This document shows positions 8,865 through 17,055 of a stretch of DNA of 64,000 nt, in pieces. The notes below the pieces were generated by a model that saw nothing but the letters and a program-made list of their open reading frames with translations, made no database searches and had not been told where the DNA came from. Within the stretch, counting starts at the first letter, position 1. Each line of letters opens with the position of its first letter. The translations under genes and the position numbers were made by a program. Source of the DNA: Paulinella micropora (lineage: Eukaryota; Cercozoa; Imbricatea; Euglyphida; Paulinellidae); contig WBZZ01001197.1 of NCBI GenBank assembly GCA_019918135.1, positions 12,501 through 76,500 on the forward strand, in the 5' to 3' direction.

Positions 8865-9773
8865 TTAAATAAATACAGTTAACGCCTTACTCGTTTGTAG
8901 GCCCCACTGCCAGCCGCTTCGGGCGAGAGGTGTGTTAAGTACAGAGTCATAGCAGCAGCAAACGTTTCGTCGTCTGTTTGAAAAGTCTCCAGATTGTACA
9001 CACCTTTTTGGATTCTTTTCTTGGCCTTTAGAACGATCACCCAACACCTTAGTTGGTCCTCGTCGCCTAGGACCGAATCGTTTCTTGCGTTTTGGATAAA
9101 CTCGAACAAGTTTCGGTTCTATGTCGTTCGAGTTCCTCGCGCCCTCCTCCGGGCCCGTGGCAGCCGTGGTGGGGGGCACCGGAAGCTGTTCCTTCTTCTC
9201 TTCGGCGGCGGCTAGGCTGGGGCGGCCGCCCGCGGGCGCATACAACCAATACAGCACTTGCGCAGCGCGGAACGCTTCTGTATCCCGTAGGAGGCATTCG
9301 TGGAGTGTCGCCCCGGGGTTGTGTTTGCAAGACCGGCGACGTTTGCATCGCTGGCAGACCGTTTCTCTTTGTGCCTTGGCAAGCATATCCCAGTAGGCCT
9401 CAGTCCCGGGCGCCGCCGGGGTAGGCTTGAATTGTTCTTGCCTCTGAATAAATTCGCACAAAGCCTGTTCATACTGGCCCCAAAGGTCAGGAGCCGTCGC
9501 GGCTGCGGCGGCGGCCAACCTCTTGTGCTCTGTGCGTGTGTAGCTACGACCCCCCTCGAAGCTTTGATAGGTCGCCTGCAGGACGGCTGCGCAGAGTACC
9601 ATGTCATCGTCCTGCGCAAACGCCTGTAATGTGCCCCTGCTAGAACTAAGAAATCTATTTAGTTTCTCCCAACGTGTAGTGTCATCCTGGCCATGCACGT
9701 GCATAGTTCTGTTTGCGGCAGTAAATTCCTTGGCCCAATTGTATAGTTGGCGATGAGTATTGTCTTGCGCCAT
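8865..9773 (-). CDS. Unknown protein with Cys motif (CxxC)
   Basis: The ATG at 9773 was chosen because the codons upstream translate G/C tracts. The first 190 residues look like a soluble helical protein. A cysteine group near residue 137-163 (CQRCKRRRSC, then C further on) could bind metal. The C-terminal third is rich in lysine and arginine, then changes character, and an overlapping frame on the same strand (8879-9109) gives a more protein-like sequence. The gene may therefore be interrupted once near its end. No family is recognised. A poly-G/poly-C tract lies just upstream at 9870-9960. Confidence 0.55.
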   Translation of the reverse strand: MAQDNTHRQLYNWAKEFTAANRTMHVHGQDDTTRWEKLNRFLSSSRGTLQAFAQDDDMVLCAAVLQATYQSFEGGRSYTRTEHKRLAAAAAATAPDLWGQYEQALCEFIQRQEQFKPTPAAPGTEAYWDMLAKAQRETVCQRCKRRRSCKHNPGATLHECLLRDTEAFRAAQVLYWLYAPAGGRPSLAAAEEKKEQLPVPPTTAATGPEEGARNSNDIEPKLVRVYPKRKKRFGPRRRGPTKVLGDRSKGQEKNPKRCVQSGDFSNRRRNVCCCYDSVLNTPLARSGWQWGLQTSKALTVFI

Positions 9774-9869
9774 GGTGGCAACAAGCCTGTTCTGTTCACG
9801 CACAACCAAGAAGGGCAGGATGGGCGCTAAGAATGTACAAAAGAAAATATAATTTACAAAAGTGTGTGT

Positions 9870-10120
9870 AAAAGGGGGGGGGGCGCCTCCCTCCCACCCT
9901 GCAAATCTGGGCCCAAAAAAAGATGGAGACAGGGGGGGGGGGGAGCGCCCCCCCCCCGGCATGGGCTCAGTGGCATTTTCTTAGTTTTTTGAAGTTTGGC
10001 CCCCCTGCTCTTTGAACCCCCCGGGCTCAGGGGGGAGGGAAGGGAGGCACAAGACAAATGTAAGGGAGAGAGGGGGGGGGGGGGGGGGCGCCAAGGAGAA
10101 AAGGGCGCCCCCCCCCCCCT
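9870..10120. repeat. Cluster of poly-G/poly-C palindromes
   Basis: Three G-run/C-run pairs (about 9874-9900, 9931-9958, 10072-10118) alternate with a GAACCCCCCGGGCTCAGGGG hairpin-like block at 10012-10032. It sits between two divergent genes. Similar tracts sit in most intergenic gaps of the GC-rich island. Confidence 0.6.
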
Positions 10121-10180
10121 CCTTCCCTCTTGTCCATGTGAAGCCAAGCGCAAAATCCTTTTTTTTTGTTTTTGCAGCAT

Positions 10181-10774
10181 ATGCGACGGCGTCGAGATTC
10201 AGGCGACGGGGCGGCCCCGCCGCCTTTGAAGCGCTGTAGGCACAGCGCCGCTAGCATCAACATTCATGTGGTAGTGGTCACATCGGGACTTGCTGATCGC
10301 TGTTTGCCAGCGCTGGCCCGTGCAGTTATTGGTGCAGAGGCTGAGGGGCACAGCTGGCATATCCCTGAGTGCGAAGCAAATTCCCCCGCGCTGGAGAAGG
10401 TGAAGCAACGATTGGCACAACGCCAGCAGGGGCAGCTGGTTGCGGCCGAGGGCTGCAATAAGGCGCGTGTATGGTCGCTGGAGCAGCCTAGAGACTTTCT
10501 AGCACAGTTTAAGCAGGACTTTGAAGTGATCGTAGTAGACATAGGGGGCAAGGGGCTGTCTCAGTCCATCAGGCGCTTCAGCGAGCTGGAGATTCTGTTT
10601 AAGCAGCGCGAGCTACCCAAATTTGCACGGCTGTGTTTTGAGGTGTTAGGACCCGGTTGCGATTTGCACACTACCCCCAGCGCAGCGCGCCGTGAGTTTG
10701 AACAATGGGTGCAATTCAGGCGCGCGGTCGCCATCCGCCTGGATTCATGGCAAGAGCGTTTTGTCTGCTGTTAG
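10181..10774 (+). CDS. Unknown basic-start protein
   Basis: The ATG at 10181 follows directly after a T-rich tract ending in TTTGCAG, which looks like a splice acceptor or a leader sequence. The 197-residue product begins with an arginine-rich segment (MRRRRDSGDGAAPPPLKRCR), possibly a nuclear localisation signal, followed by a mixed alpha/beta-like sequence with IVVDIGGKGLS near residue 115. No catalytic motif is recognised. It is followed 92 bp downstream by the F-box protein on the same strand. Confidence 0.55.
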   Translation: MRRRRDSGDGAAPPPLKRCRHSAASINIHVVVVTSGLADRCLPALARAVIGAEAEGHSWHIPECEANSPALEKVKQRLAQRQQGQLVAAEGCNKARVWSLEQPRDFLAQFKQDFEVIVVDIGGKGLSQSIRRFSELEILFKQRELPKFARLCFEVLGPGCDLHTTPSAARREFEQWVQFRRAVAIRLDSWQERFVCC

Positions 10775-10866
10775 GGACACAAGGCTTTTTGTCTGCTGTC
10801 GGGCAGCCGCTTGCCCTTTTTTTCAAGGCTCGCCTGTGCTGCCAAATTATACAGAGCTACTTACAA

Positions 10867-11259
10867 ATGAATCCCCCGAAAGAACCGGGGCCAGTGGTCG
10901 AGTCTCAACTGCACGCCGCTGTGTCTCCGGGGCCGGACTTGAAAATGCTACAAGAAATTCTGGACAATACTGGCGACCGCGAGTCGTTACGGGAGTGGTT
11001 TGAATACCTCTTTGGCTATTTTTTGATAGACATAACAAGCCGGCAGATGTCCTCCCTCCCGTTGCCCACGGAGGTCTTGGAGCACACCATCTCGTTCTTA
11101 GACGGTCGGGACGTGCTTGCGCTTGGTAGGACCTCGAAGGCTCTGGTACACCTCAGCGCCGAGGCCTGGGCAAGGGCGGTCAAGCGCCTGGACACGGGCG
11201 CGAAGGACCTAGCCACAGAATACAAATTGCCCGCACGCCACCAACAGCCTAGCAAATGA
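10867..11259 (+). CDS. F-box protein
   Basis: From the ATG at 10867 the product has 130 residues. Residues about 63-108 form an F-box: LPLPTEVLEHTISFLDGRD, then VLALGRTSKAL and an AEAWARAV segment, matching the consensus LPxEVLxxIxxFLxxxDLxxLxxVSK. F-box proteins bind SKP1 and bring targets to SCF ubiquitin ligases. The frame is open further upstream to an ATG at 10705, but that part overlaps the preceding gene and translates as a hydrophobic stretch, so I prefer 10867. The substrate-binding part is short or lies in the reading frame that follows immediately downstream. Confidence 0.7.
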   Translation: MNPPKEPGPVVESQLHAAVSPGPDLKMLQEILDNTGDRESLREWFEYLFGYFLIDITSRQMSSLPLPTEVLEHTISFLDGRDVLALGRTSKALVHLSAEAWARAVKRLDTGAKDLATEYKLPARHQQPSK

Positions 11260-11271
11260 AGCAGGCCTTTA

Positions 11272-11682
11272 GTGCTCTTTCGCAAATACCCTTTCCGCAA
11301 CCCCAGGATTCGTGATAGTTGGAGGGCGTCTGTTAAGGTTAAGGTAAGCTACGGCGAAAACAGAATAATCGCTGAACCCTCGCTTCACGTGTGGAGGCCC
11401 GGAAGCCCGAGCATAAAAGTACTCGAGGCGAGGCTGTACGCCTCCGACCAAGAAGGGACGGACAACAATTTAGAGCGGCGGGCCAAAGAACGCATCAAGA
11501 TTTTTTCAAGTGCCAAGACTTATCGCTGGCTCTCTCAGATTCTAGAGACAAAGGTGGATTTATCGAGACCTTCACAGGCCGAGCTTATACACTACCGGTT
11601 CGATATTTATACAAAACCCAACGAGCATCGGGGCACGCTGGGCTGCCTTCCCGGCGTAGAACCTCCCCCAGCCTGGCGCTAG
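11272..11682 (+). CDS. Hypothetical protein downstream of the F-box protein
   Basis: This 136-codon frame starts with a non-ATG codon and lies in the same frame as the F-box gene just upstream. Its sequence (RNPRIRDSWRASVKVKVSYG..., then ERIKIFSSAKTYRWLSQIL) looks like real protein. It may be the rest of the F-box protein or a separate relic. No domain is recognised. Confidence 0.35.
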   Translation: MLFRKYPFRNPRIRDSWRASVKVKVSYGENRIIAEPSLHVWRPGSPSIKVLEARLYASDQEGTDNNLERRAKERIKIFSSAKTYRWLSQILETKVDLSRPSQAELIHYRFDIYTKPNEHRGTLGCLPGVEPPPAWR

Positions 11683-11872
11683 CGCCCCAACTTTGCCCAA
11701 CCTTGTGAGCCAGGGGAAGGGGAAGGGAAGGGGGGCGGGGGTGGGGGGGGGGGGGGGGGAAGAGAGAGAAAGAAACCGAGGCATTTTCTTCTGTCTTTCC
11801 CTTTTTGTTTTTGTAAAGGTGTTAGGTAGCAGTGCGGCGGTGCAATTCGGGGTCGCCTCCGCCGCCGCGTTC

Positions 11873-12907
11873 ATGTGCGGCATGGCTTGGCTGCTTTGCC
11901 TGCAACTGAGAGTCGACAGCGGACGGCAGCGGCGGACCGCCGTGTTCACGACATTGCGCATCTGGTTCTGGACCGTGGCGCACGCGGCCGTTTTGCTGGT
12001 TCTCGGCGACGGGCCAAACTCACTGTGGCAAAGTGAATACCAATCCCTGCTACTGCCGCTGTCCTGGCACGTGTGGCTAGAATGCCTAGAACGCTACCCG
12101 TACGGGCTGGATCCTTTGGTCGCACGCAGGCCGTGCCATGACGTCAGGTTTCTGCGCCTAGCAGTGTGCGTAGCCTCGGGCGCGCTCGCTGTCGTCACAG
12201 AAAACTACTGCCCCCCCAGGGTCTTCCTGCTTATCGCACAGCTGTACGGCGCCTGGTTGCTCTTCAGCATCAACTCGCAGTTACGCCTGCTGCGGCGGTC
12301 GGTCGGGGCTGGCGTGGGCGTGGGCGACCCCTTGCGGGGTGTACGCCGCTTGCAGTGCGCCTCTGCATGCTGTACGGTCCTGCACGCGTTCTACCTTGTG
12401 CTCTGGCTAGCGCTGTCGGGCGGCGGGGCGCGGCCTTGTGTAGGGTGGGCGTTTGGGTTTGTGTCCGTCCTGCTACCCACACCGTGGGTCTACCTCGTGG
12501 CCCTACAGCTGTTGCAGAACCTGCAGCGTTTGCGTGCACATCCAAGGCTTTACATCAGACCAACACAGGCTTTGCGTGTCCAGAGCGCGCCGCAGCAGGG
12601 CGCTTTCTGTCAGGACGTGGCGCAAGCAGCGCTAGACATCGACACAGAAGTGGCAGGGAGCCCGCGTAGCGATTCTTTGAGGCTGCGCGCGGTCGTTGAC
12701 GTCTACACAGAAACGCCCGTCTCTAAGCACCGCCAGCTCACCAGGCTGCCATTGGCAGCGTCAGCGACGCCGCCCGGCATCGGGATATCAACCCGCAGGC
12801 TATCGATCCGCAGGCTTACTGCGCGGGACGAAGGCTCGGAGCGGGGCGGCCTGCCCGAGCTGTCATTCGTGGAGAGAGATTGCAAAACGCCGAGCTACTA
12901 CGAATGA
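11873..12907 (+). CDS. Multi-pass (about seven-segment) membrane protein
   Basis: The 344-residue product has about six to seven hydrophobic segments, for example near residues 1-12 (continuing upstream in frame), 27-45, 97-115, 122-140, 177-198 and 203-228, then a hydrophilic C-terminal tail of about 110 residues with Ser/Arg/Thr. The same frame is open upstream to about 11820 and supplies more hydrophobic residues, so the true start may lie before 11873, perhaps through a spliced leader (a T-rich tract ends at TTTTTGTAAAG near 11818). A seven-segment topology recalls receptors or TMEM184-like transporters, but no signature motif settles it. Confidence 0.55.
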   Translation: MCGMAWLLCLQLRVDSGRQRRTAVFTTLRIWFWTVAHAAVLLVLGDGPNSLWQSEYQSLLLPLSWHVWLECLERYPYGLDPLVARRPCHDVRFLRLAVCVASGALAVVTENYCPPRVFLLIAQLYGAWLLFSINSQLRLLRRSVGAGVGVGDPLRGVRRLQCASACCTVLHAFYLVLWLALSGGGARPCVGWAFGFVSVLLPTPWVYLVALQLLQNLQRLRAHPRLYIRPTQALRVQSAPQQGAFCQDVAQAALDIDTEVAGSPRSDSLRLRAVVDVYTETPVSKHRQLTRLPLAASATPPGIGISTRRLSIRRLTARDEGSERGGLPELSFVERDCKTPSYYE

Positions 12908-13036
12908 TCAGAGGGGGAAAAGGGGTACACTACCAGGGAGAGAAGGGAAGAGAGAGACAAGGTGGTAACTAAAGTCCCCCTTCCCCCTCCCCCCCCCTCT
13001 CCCTCCCTGTAATCAAAAGCTCGTCCGTAGTCAAGG
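12908..13036. other. Short gap with C-rich tract
   Basis: The gap holds a purine-rich stretch followed by a C-rich tract at 12977-13007. It separates two genes on the same strand. No site is identified. Confidence 0.4.
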
Positions 13037-13619
13037 CATGCCGGCACGGTGCAAAAAACGGCGGCGGCGGCACGGTCCGGGGATGCTATTGCCAGTGGTT
13101 GTCTGACAGTTGATAGCCGACTACCTGTACAGGCAGGAGGATGTAGCGGCGCTGCGCGAGCTCTGTGGCGTGGAGCCGCAGCTTGTCAGGAGCTGGGCAC
13201 TCTCACAGCTATATCCACTGTTGGCAGACATCAGCGCGCAGCGCCCAACTCCCGGAATCGCGGAAATCATTATAGACAAATCATTGAAGCGGTTCAAGGA
13301 GCTCCGACCGCTGAAAAGCCTACAGGAGCAACTGGGGCTGCAGCTTTGTTCGCTAGTAGTCGGCGCCGAAGAAGCCGAAAGCTTTGGCTTTTCGATCAAC
13401 CTGTGCATCCAAGCCCACGGGCCGCTCGAACCCCCTACCTGCCTGCTGGTGGATCTGAGCATAGAAACCAGCCACGAGGCAATGCTGCGCCAGGCGTGCG
13501 AATTCGTGTCCCGAACGACCTTCCACCGCCTCGAGACTCTGCGCAGCAACCAAAGTGCTCTTTACTGGCGCGGTGAGCTACGGATCCTGTCTAGACAAGC
13601 GGTGAGAAGATTTTTTTGA
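13037..13619 (+). CDS. F-box-like protein, possibly interrupted
   Basis: The longest open frame is 13110-13619 (no ATG at its first codon). It begins with LIADYLYRQEDVAALRELC, which matches the second part of an F-box. An ATG at 13037 precedes a basic segment (RRRRHGP) and an LPVVV stretch that fits the first part of an F-box. The gene therefore looks like an F-box gene with about one break. The rest is a helical region with no recognised substrate-binding repeats, ending at a T/A-rich polyadenylation-like tail (TTTTTTTAATTAAAAA) shared with the convergent gene. Confidence 0.5.
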
Positions 13620-13670
13620 AAAAAAGATTTTTTTAATTAAAAAGTACACTTTTAACCAATTTCTTCCTGC

Positions 13671-15098
13671 TCACGGCAGTGGGTGTGGGCCGGGCTGGAC
13701 GAGTTGGGCGTGCAGCCCCCCCGCGAGGTAGTAGGAGCCGACAATAGCCGAGAGCGCGGCGGGCCAGTCCGGGCGGACCAGGCGGATGTGGGGGTCGATG
13801 TAAGTGCAGAAAAACCTGTGGAAGGGCTGCTGTAGGACGCAAAGCACGCCTTTAGTGGCTGTCTCTTCCTCGGTGGGCAAGGGCTCCACCAGGTCGAAGA
13901 TCTGTGTGAAGTGGTCGGGCCAGGCGGCGGCGGCAGGTGCCTCGCGGGGCACCCCGCGGTAGTTGGCGCTGATTACGAAAGAACGCAAAACATATGAAAG
14001 CCCCGTTTTTCGCAGCACTAGCTCTAGCGCTGGAACCAGCAAGCCCGTGGGGTTGGCCAGACAGGCTTTTTCCAGTTTGGCCCTGTCCTCTGCAGACATG
14101 TGCTCTGCTGGCGCCTCCTCGGCTGCCTGCGCCGTCGTCGTCGCGACCCCGTCGCCTTCCTCCTCCTCCTCCTCCACCGCGAGGACCCGCAGCCGCAGGG
14201 TCAGCTCCTGACGCTGTCTCTGCTCCACCACGGAATCAACCTGAGCCAACAAAAACCGGTTCTCGTACCATAACCACAGCGGGTCCAGGCGGCCGACTCC
14301 CAGCGCAAACATGGCCAAGGAGCAGTCGGAGCCCAGTTCGTCGTGCCGGCGCCTGACCTCCTGGTGGGCCAGCTCGTCGAAGAGTGGCTCGAGCGAGCCT
14401 TGCACTGCAGCCGCGTTTTCCCTCAAGACCGGCACGAGAGAACCAAAGTCGTAGCCCTCCTCTGGCGACCAGAATTGCGCAAAATTGCAGGGTGCATACC
14501 CCGCGGACTTGATGGCCTGCCCCACTGCCAGCAGTGGCAGGGCATTGTGTCTGAACGCGCACCTACACCTCCAGGCAGAGCCGCGCCTTTTGGGGCCCGT
14601 GCAGGTGTAACCGATCCTCGCAACTTCGAGCCCCGCCGAGAACATAAAGAACGCGGCCATCTTGATCGTAGGCGTAGGCAGGGAGACGCCCCACTTCCGC
14701 CCCGCGTACATGGAACCTGCAGAGAGCATGGCCTTTCGCACTGCTCCCACGTTGTAGGCATCCAGTGACTTGATGGCAGCGGTCATGGCTGCTTTGTTCA
14801 GAGAGGCTAGCTTGTTGGAAATCAAAGGCGGGGATGTGCCGCCCCCCGCCTCCGCCTTGGGCCAGCGGCTCCTGGAACAAATCCTGCGTTTTTTTTCGGG
14901 GGGGCTACTGGATGTCGCCGACGCCTTTCTTTGCTGCGCCTTGATTCCGGCCAGGATTTCATTCCTAAAGCGTTCATACCAGTAGCCGGAGCCAGACAAG
15001 ACCGAACCCCCTGGCTGCTCTTCCAAGTCTGAGTCCGAGTCCGAGTCCCAATCCTCCTCCTCAGAGTTGTTACTGTCGCCAATATCCTCTGCTAGCAT
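13671..15098 (-). CDS. Unknown 475-residue protein with acidic start
   Basis: The ATG at 15098 opens a protein with an acidic Asp/Ser/Glu segment (residues about 7-30), a basic segment with EKKRRICSRSR (nuclear signal-like) near 68, and then a compact cysteine-containing region (residues about 110-220: GYTCTGPKRRG, CRCAFRHNALP). The C-terminal half is helical with a Glu run. It is intact and among the longest unknown proteins here. It converges with the F-box-like gene on a shared A/T-rich terminator-like stretch at about 13615-13650. No family is recognised; a nuclear or virion protein is possible. Confidence 0.7.
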   Translation of the reverse strand: MLAEDIGDSNNSEEEDWDSDSDSDLEEQPGGSVLSGSGYWYERFRNEILAGIKAQQRKASATSSSPPEKKRRICSRSRWPKAEAGGGTSPPLISNKLASLNKAAMTAAIKSLDAYNVGAVRKAMLSAGSMYAGRKWGVSLPTPTIKMAAFFMFSAGLEVARIGYTCTGPKRRGSAWRCRCAFRHNALPLLAVGQAIKSAGYAPCNFAQFWSPEEGYDFGSLVPVLRENAAAVQGSLEPLFDELAHQEVRRRHDELGSDCSLAMFALGVGRLDPLWLWYENRFLLAQVDSVVEQRQRQELTLRLRVLAVEEEEEEGDGVATTTAQAAEEAPAEHMSAEDRAKLEKACLANPTGLLVPALELVLRKTGLSYVLRSFVISANYRGVPREAPAAAAWPDHFTQIFDLVEPLPTEEETATKGVLCVLQQPFHRFFCTYIDPHIRLVRPDWPAALSAIVGSYYLAGGLHAQLVQPGPHPLP

Positions 15099-15149
15099 GT
15101 TTCAGACCCCAGTCGGCATGTAATCCTGCCAAGAGACATTTTCTTTTTT

Positions 15150-15296
15150 CTGTTAGGAAAAGACAGGCACAATGAGTGTCAATCAATCTCCTTCTTCTTT
15201 GGGGGGCGGGGGGATAGAAGTGGGGGGGGGGGGGGCGCTCCCCCCCCCCCCTCCCTGTTCGTTTCTCTGGTCAGTTCTGTATAACGAACTAACCAA
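15150..15296. other. Divergent gap with G/C palindrome
   Basis: The gap separates divergent genes and contains a G-run/C-run palindrome at about 15220-15252. It should hold both promoters; no TATA-like motif stands out. Confidence 0.35.
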
Positions 15297-15551
15297 ATGA
15301 AAAAAGCATTATTTCTTTTGGCTTTCTTAGTACTAGGCGCAGAGCTATTGACGCCGGCCGCCCCTTCGTCGCCTTACTACTGCAATACTGTAGACACCAG
15401 ATTTCTAGGCTGGAGGCAAGTCAACTCTTCAAACGTAACCCTGATTGTAGGTTCTGTCAAACCTTTTAAGGAAGCTCAGGAATGCCATATGTTGAGAAAG
15501 CTCAACTTTATTACAAACCTGCTGCAAGCCCCAGCTCAGTGGCCAACATAA
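15297..15551 (+). CDS. Signal peptide and N-terminal part of a membrane glycoprotein
   Basis: The ATG at 15297 opens a textbook signal peptide (MKKALFLLAFLVLGAELL), followed by an extracellular-looking segment with Cys and an N-glycosylation site cluster (NSSNVT). The codons overlap the next frame, which continues with the same kind of sequence, so the gene appears interrupted (about one break). A related signal-peptide fragment lies at 17064. Confidence 0.55.
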   Translation: MKKALFLLAFLVLGAELLTPAAPSSPYYCNTVDTRFLGWRQVNSSNVTLIVGSVKPFKEAQECHMLRKLNFITNLLQAPAQWPT

Positions 15552-16120
15552 ACTTGCAGCTGAGCCGGCCGCTGAGCTGGGGCACAGAGAAAAGTGAACA
15601 ATGTACCACAGAAACAACAGTGTACAGCAGCCCTCCGTTGAATAGACTCCGAGCGCGGTGGGAGGGTCTACAGCTCAGCTGGCAGATTCGCTGCAACGGA
15701 GCGTGCAATATCTCCTATGCCATCGATGTTGCATGTGACACAAAAACCACCTATGCCTCAACCCTGATTTCCCTCGTCGCTTTCATCGTTTCGTTGCTTG
15801 TTGCATGTTGCGTTTGTCACGGTTTGACAGAGAACGAGTGTGGCAGGTGTTCCACTTTTGTCGTGGCGTTGGGCTTTCTTTCATTAATGATGTACTCCTT
15901 TCCTGTAAACTTCAATATTAGTCAAGGCAAGTCTCCGCCAGTCGTTTCTGGCTTGGTCGTACGTGACCTGCCCCACGCCCCGCCAATACGCCTGCTGCCG
16001 GCTCCATTCTCTGCACACAGACCTTGCCCCCGAGGGCTCGGTGCCCGGGCCCTGTGCCAGCCCCCGCCCTTGCATTATGGGCTTGCACACCCGCAGGCCC
16101 CCCCCGCCGCGCGGTCCTGA
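15482..16120 (+). CDS. Membrane glycoprotein, C-terminal part
   Basis: This frame contains a Cys-rich ectodomain-like segment (IRCNGACNISYAIDVAC), a strong transmembrane segment (TLISLVAFIVSLLVACCVC) near residue 93-112, and a second hydrophobic segment near 127-142 (FVVALGFLSLMMYSFPV). With the preceding signal peptide this indicates a cell-surface or virion membrane glycoprotein. The last 60 residues are Pro/Arg-rich and overlap the opposite-strand gene, so the true end may be earlier. No fusion-protein signature is seen. Confidence 0.5.
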   Translation: MPYVEKAQLYYKPAASPSSVANINLQLSRPLSWGTEKSEQCTTETTVYSSPPLNRLRARWEGLQLSWQIRCNGACNISYAIDVACDTKTTYASTLISLVAFIVSLLVACCVCHGLTENECGRCSTFVVALGFLSLMMYSFPVNFNISQGKSPPVVSGLVVRDLPHAPPIRLLPAPFSAHRPCPRGLGARALCQPPPLHYGLAHPQAPPAARS

Positions 16121-16841
16121 ACCTCCTCCTCCTTTCGTGCGCACGTGCTGGCGCCAGACCGACAGATTGGGAGCCCAAGCGCCGCCGGAAACCCGGTTCA
16201 TAAATGTAGCTCTTGTGAGTAAAGACGCACGCCCAGCCCTGTGGCGGGGCCTGCCCCCCGCGCCCCGCCTCCAGCTTGCATAGCGGGCCGGGCAATCCGG
16301 GCGGGCTGGATAGTAGCCGGCGGCAGCTGCGTAGTAAGAACAAGTACTCGCCCGCTGTATCGTTGTAGCGGCTGGCTAGCTGTGCGAGCGTGGTCTCTAC
16401 CGTACGCAGCGCGTCTTCTCTGGTCGGCGGGGGTTGCGGCGTCGTCGCCATCGCCGGTGCAAACTCGTGCAGCACGTGGATGCGCAGGTCGTGCTCGTCC
16501 GCGTAGTGTCCTGCGACCAGCAGCGCTGTGAGCATGGCACGCGGCAGCGGCGAACAAGCTAGCACGCCCGGGCACCCGCTCCTCCGCGCCTGCGAACACA
16601 GGATCTCGCGCGCCCGCTGCACTTCCCGGCTCCTCGACACGTTGATCCACGGCACCGCCGAGCTAAACACCTCGTCCGCCAGCGCCTCTTCGTCTCGCAG
16701 CCGCTCGACGTTCTTGGTCACCAGCAGGTGCCGCACGTACAAGACCACCAGCCCAAGCCGCTCGCGCGGGCTGGACGGAGGGAGCAGGACGGCAGCCTGC
16801 CCCCCGGCGCGTGTGGTCTGGTCTGCCCTCTTTTTAATCAT
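15918..16841 (-). CDS. Histidine-phosphatase-like protein
   Basis: The ATG at 16841 opens a 307-residue product. Residues about 28-130 follow the pattern of the histidine phosphatase (phosphoglycerate mutase) superfamily: VVLYVRHLLVTKN at the catalytic RHG position (RHL here), VSRSREVQRAREIL as the usual xxGxxQA helix, VLACSPLPRAMLTALLVAG as the SPLxRAxxTA motif, and VLHEFAPA at the acidic motif. The second catalytic histidine is less clear; HKSYIYEPG near residue 208 is a candidate. The C-terminal 90 residues are low-complexity Arg/Gly/Ala and overlap the opposite-strand glycoprotein frame, so the real end may be earlier. Activity is uncertain. Confidence 0.55.
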   Translation of the reverse strand: MIKKRADQTTRAGGQAAVLLPPSSPRERLGLVVLYVRHLLVTKNVERLRDEEALADEVFSSAVPWINVSRSREVQRAREILCSQARRSGCPGVLACSPLPRAMLTALLVAGHYADEHDLRIHVLHEFAPAMATTPQPPPTREDALRTVETTLAQLASRYNDTAGEYLFLLRSCRRLLSSPPGLPGPLCKLEAGRGGQAPPQGWACVFTHKSYIYEPGFRRRLGSQSVGLAPARAHERRRRFRTARRGGPAGVQAHNARAGAGTGPGHRALGGKVCVQRMEPAAGVLAGRGAGHVRPSQKRLAETCLD

Positions 16842-16939
16842 AGCTTTGATTGCTGTTCATTATAAAAAAAGTGATTTGTCTATGCTGGAAAAGCTTAAAG
16901 CGCAACACACAAAAAAACAAGCCTCGAGGGGAAGAGAGG

Positions 16940-17015
16940 GGGGCAGCATGCTCCCCCGAGCCTCCCCCCCCCCCCCCTTCTCTCCCCTGCACCCCCCCCC
17001 CCCCCAGCCCGCGCA
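16940..17015. repeat. G/C-rich tract between convergent or divergent genes
   Basis: A G-rich stretch (GAGAGGGGGGC) is followed by two C-runs at about 16966-16977 and 16992-17004. This is the same kind of tract as in other gaps. Confidence 0.4.
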
Positions 17016-17055
17016 CAAGCGGGCTAGTCACATATGAAAAGATAATATATAAAGT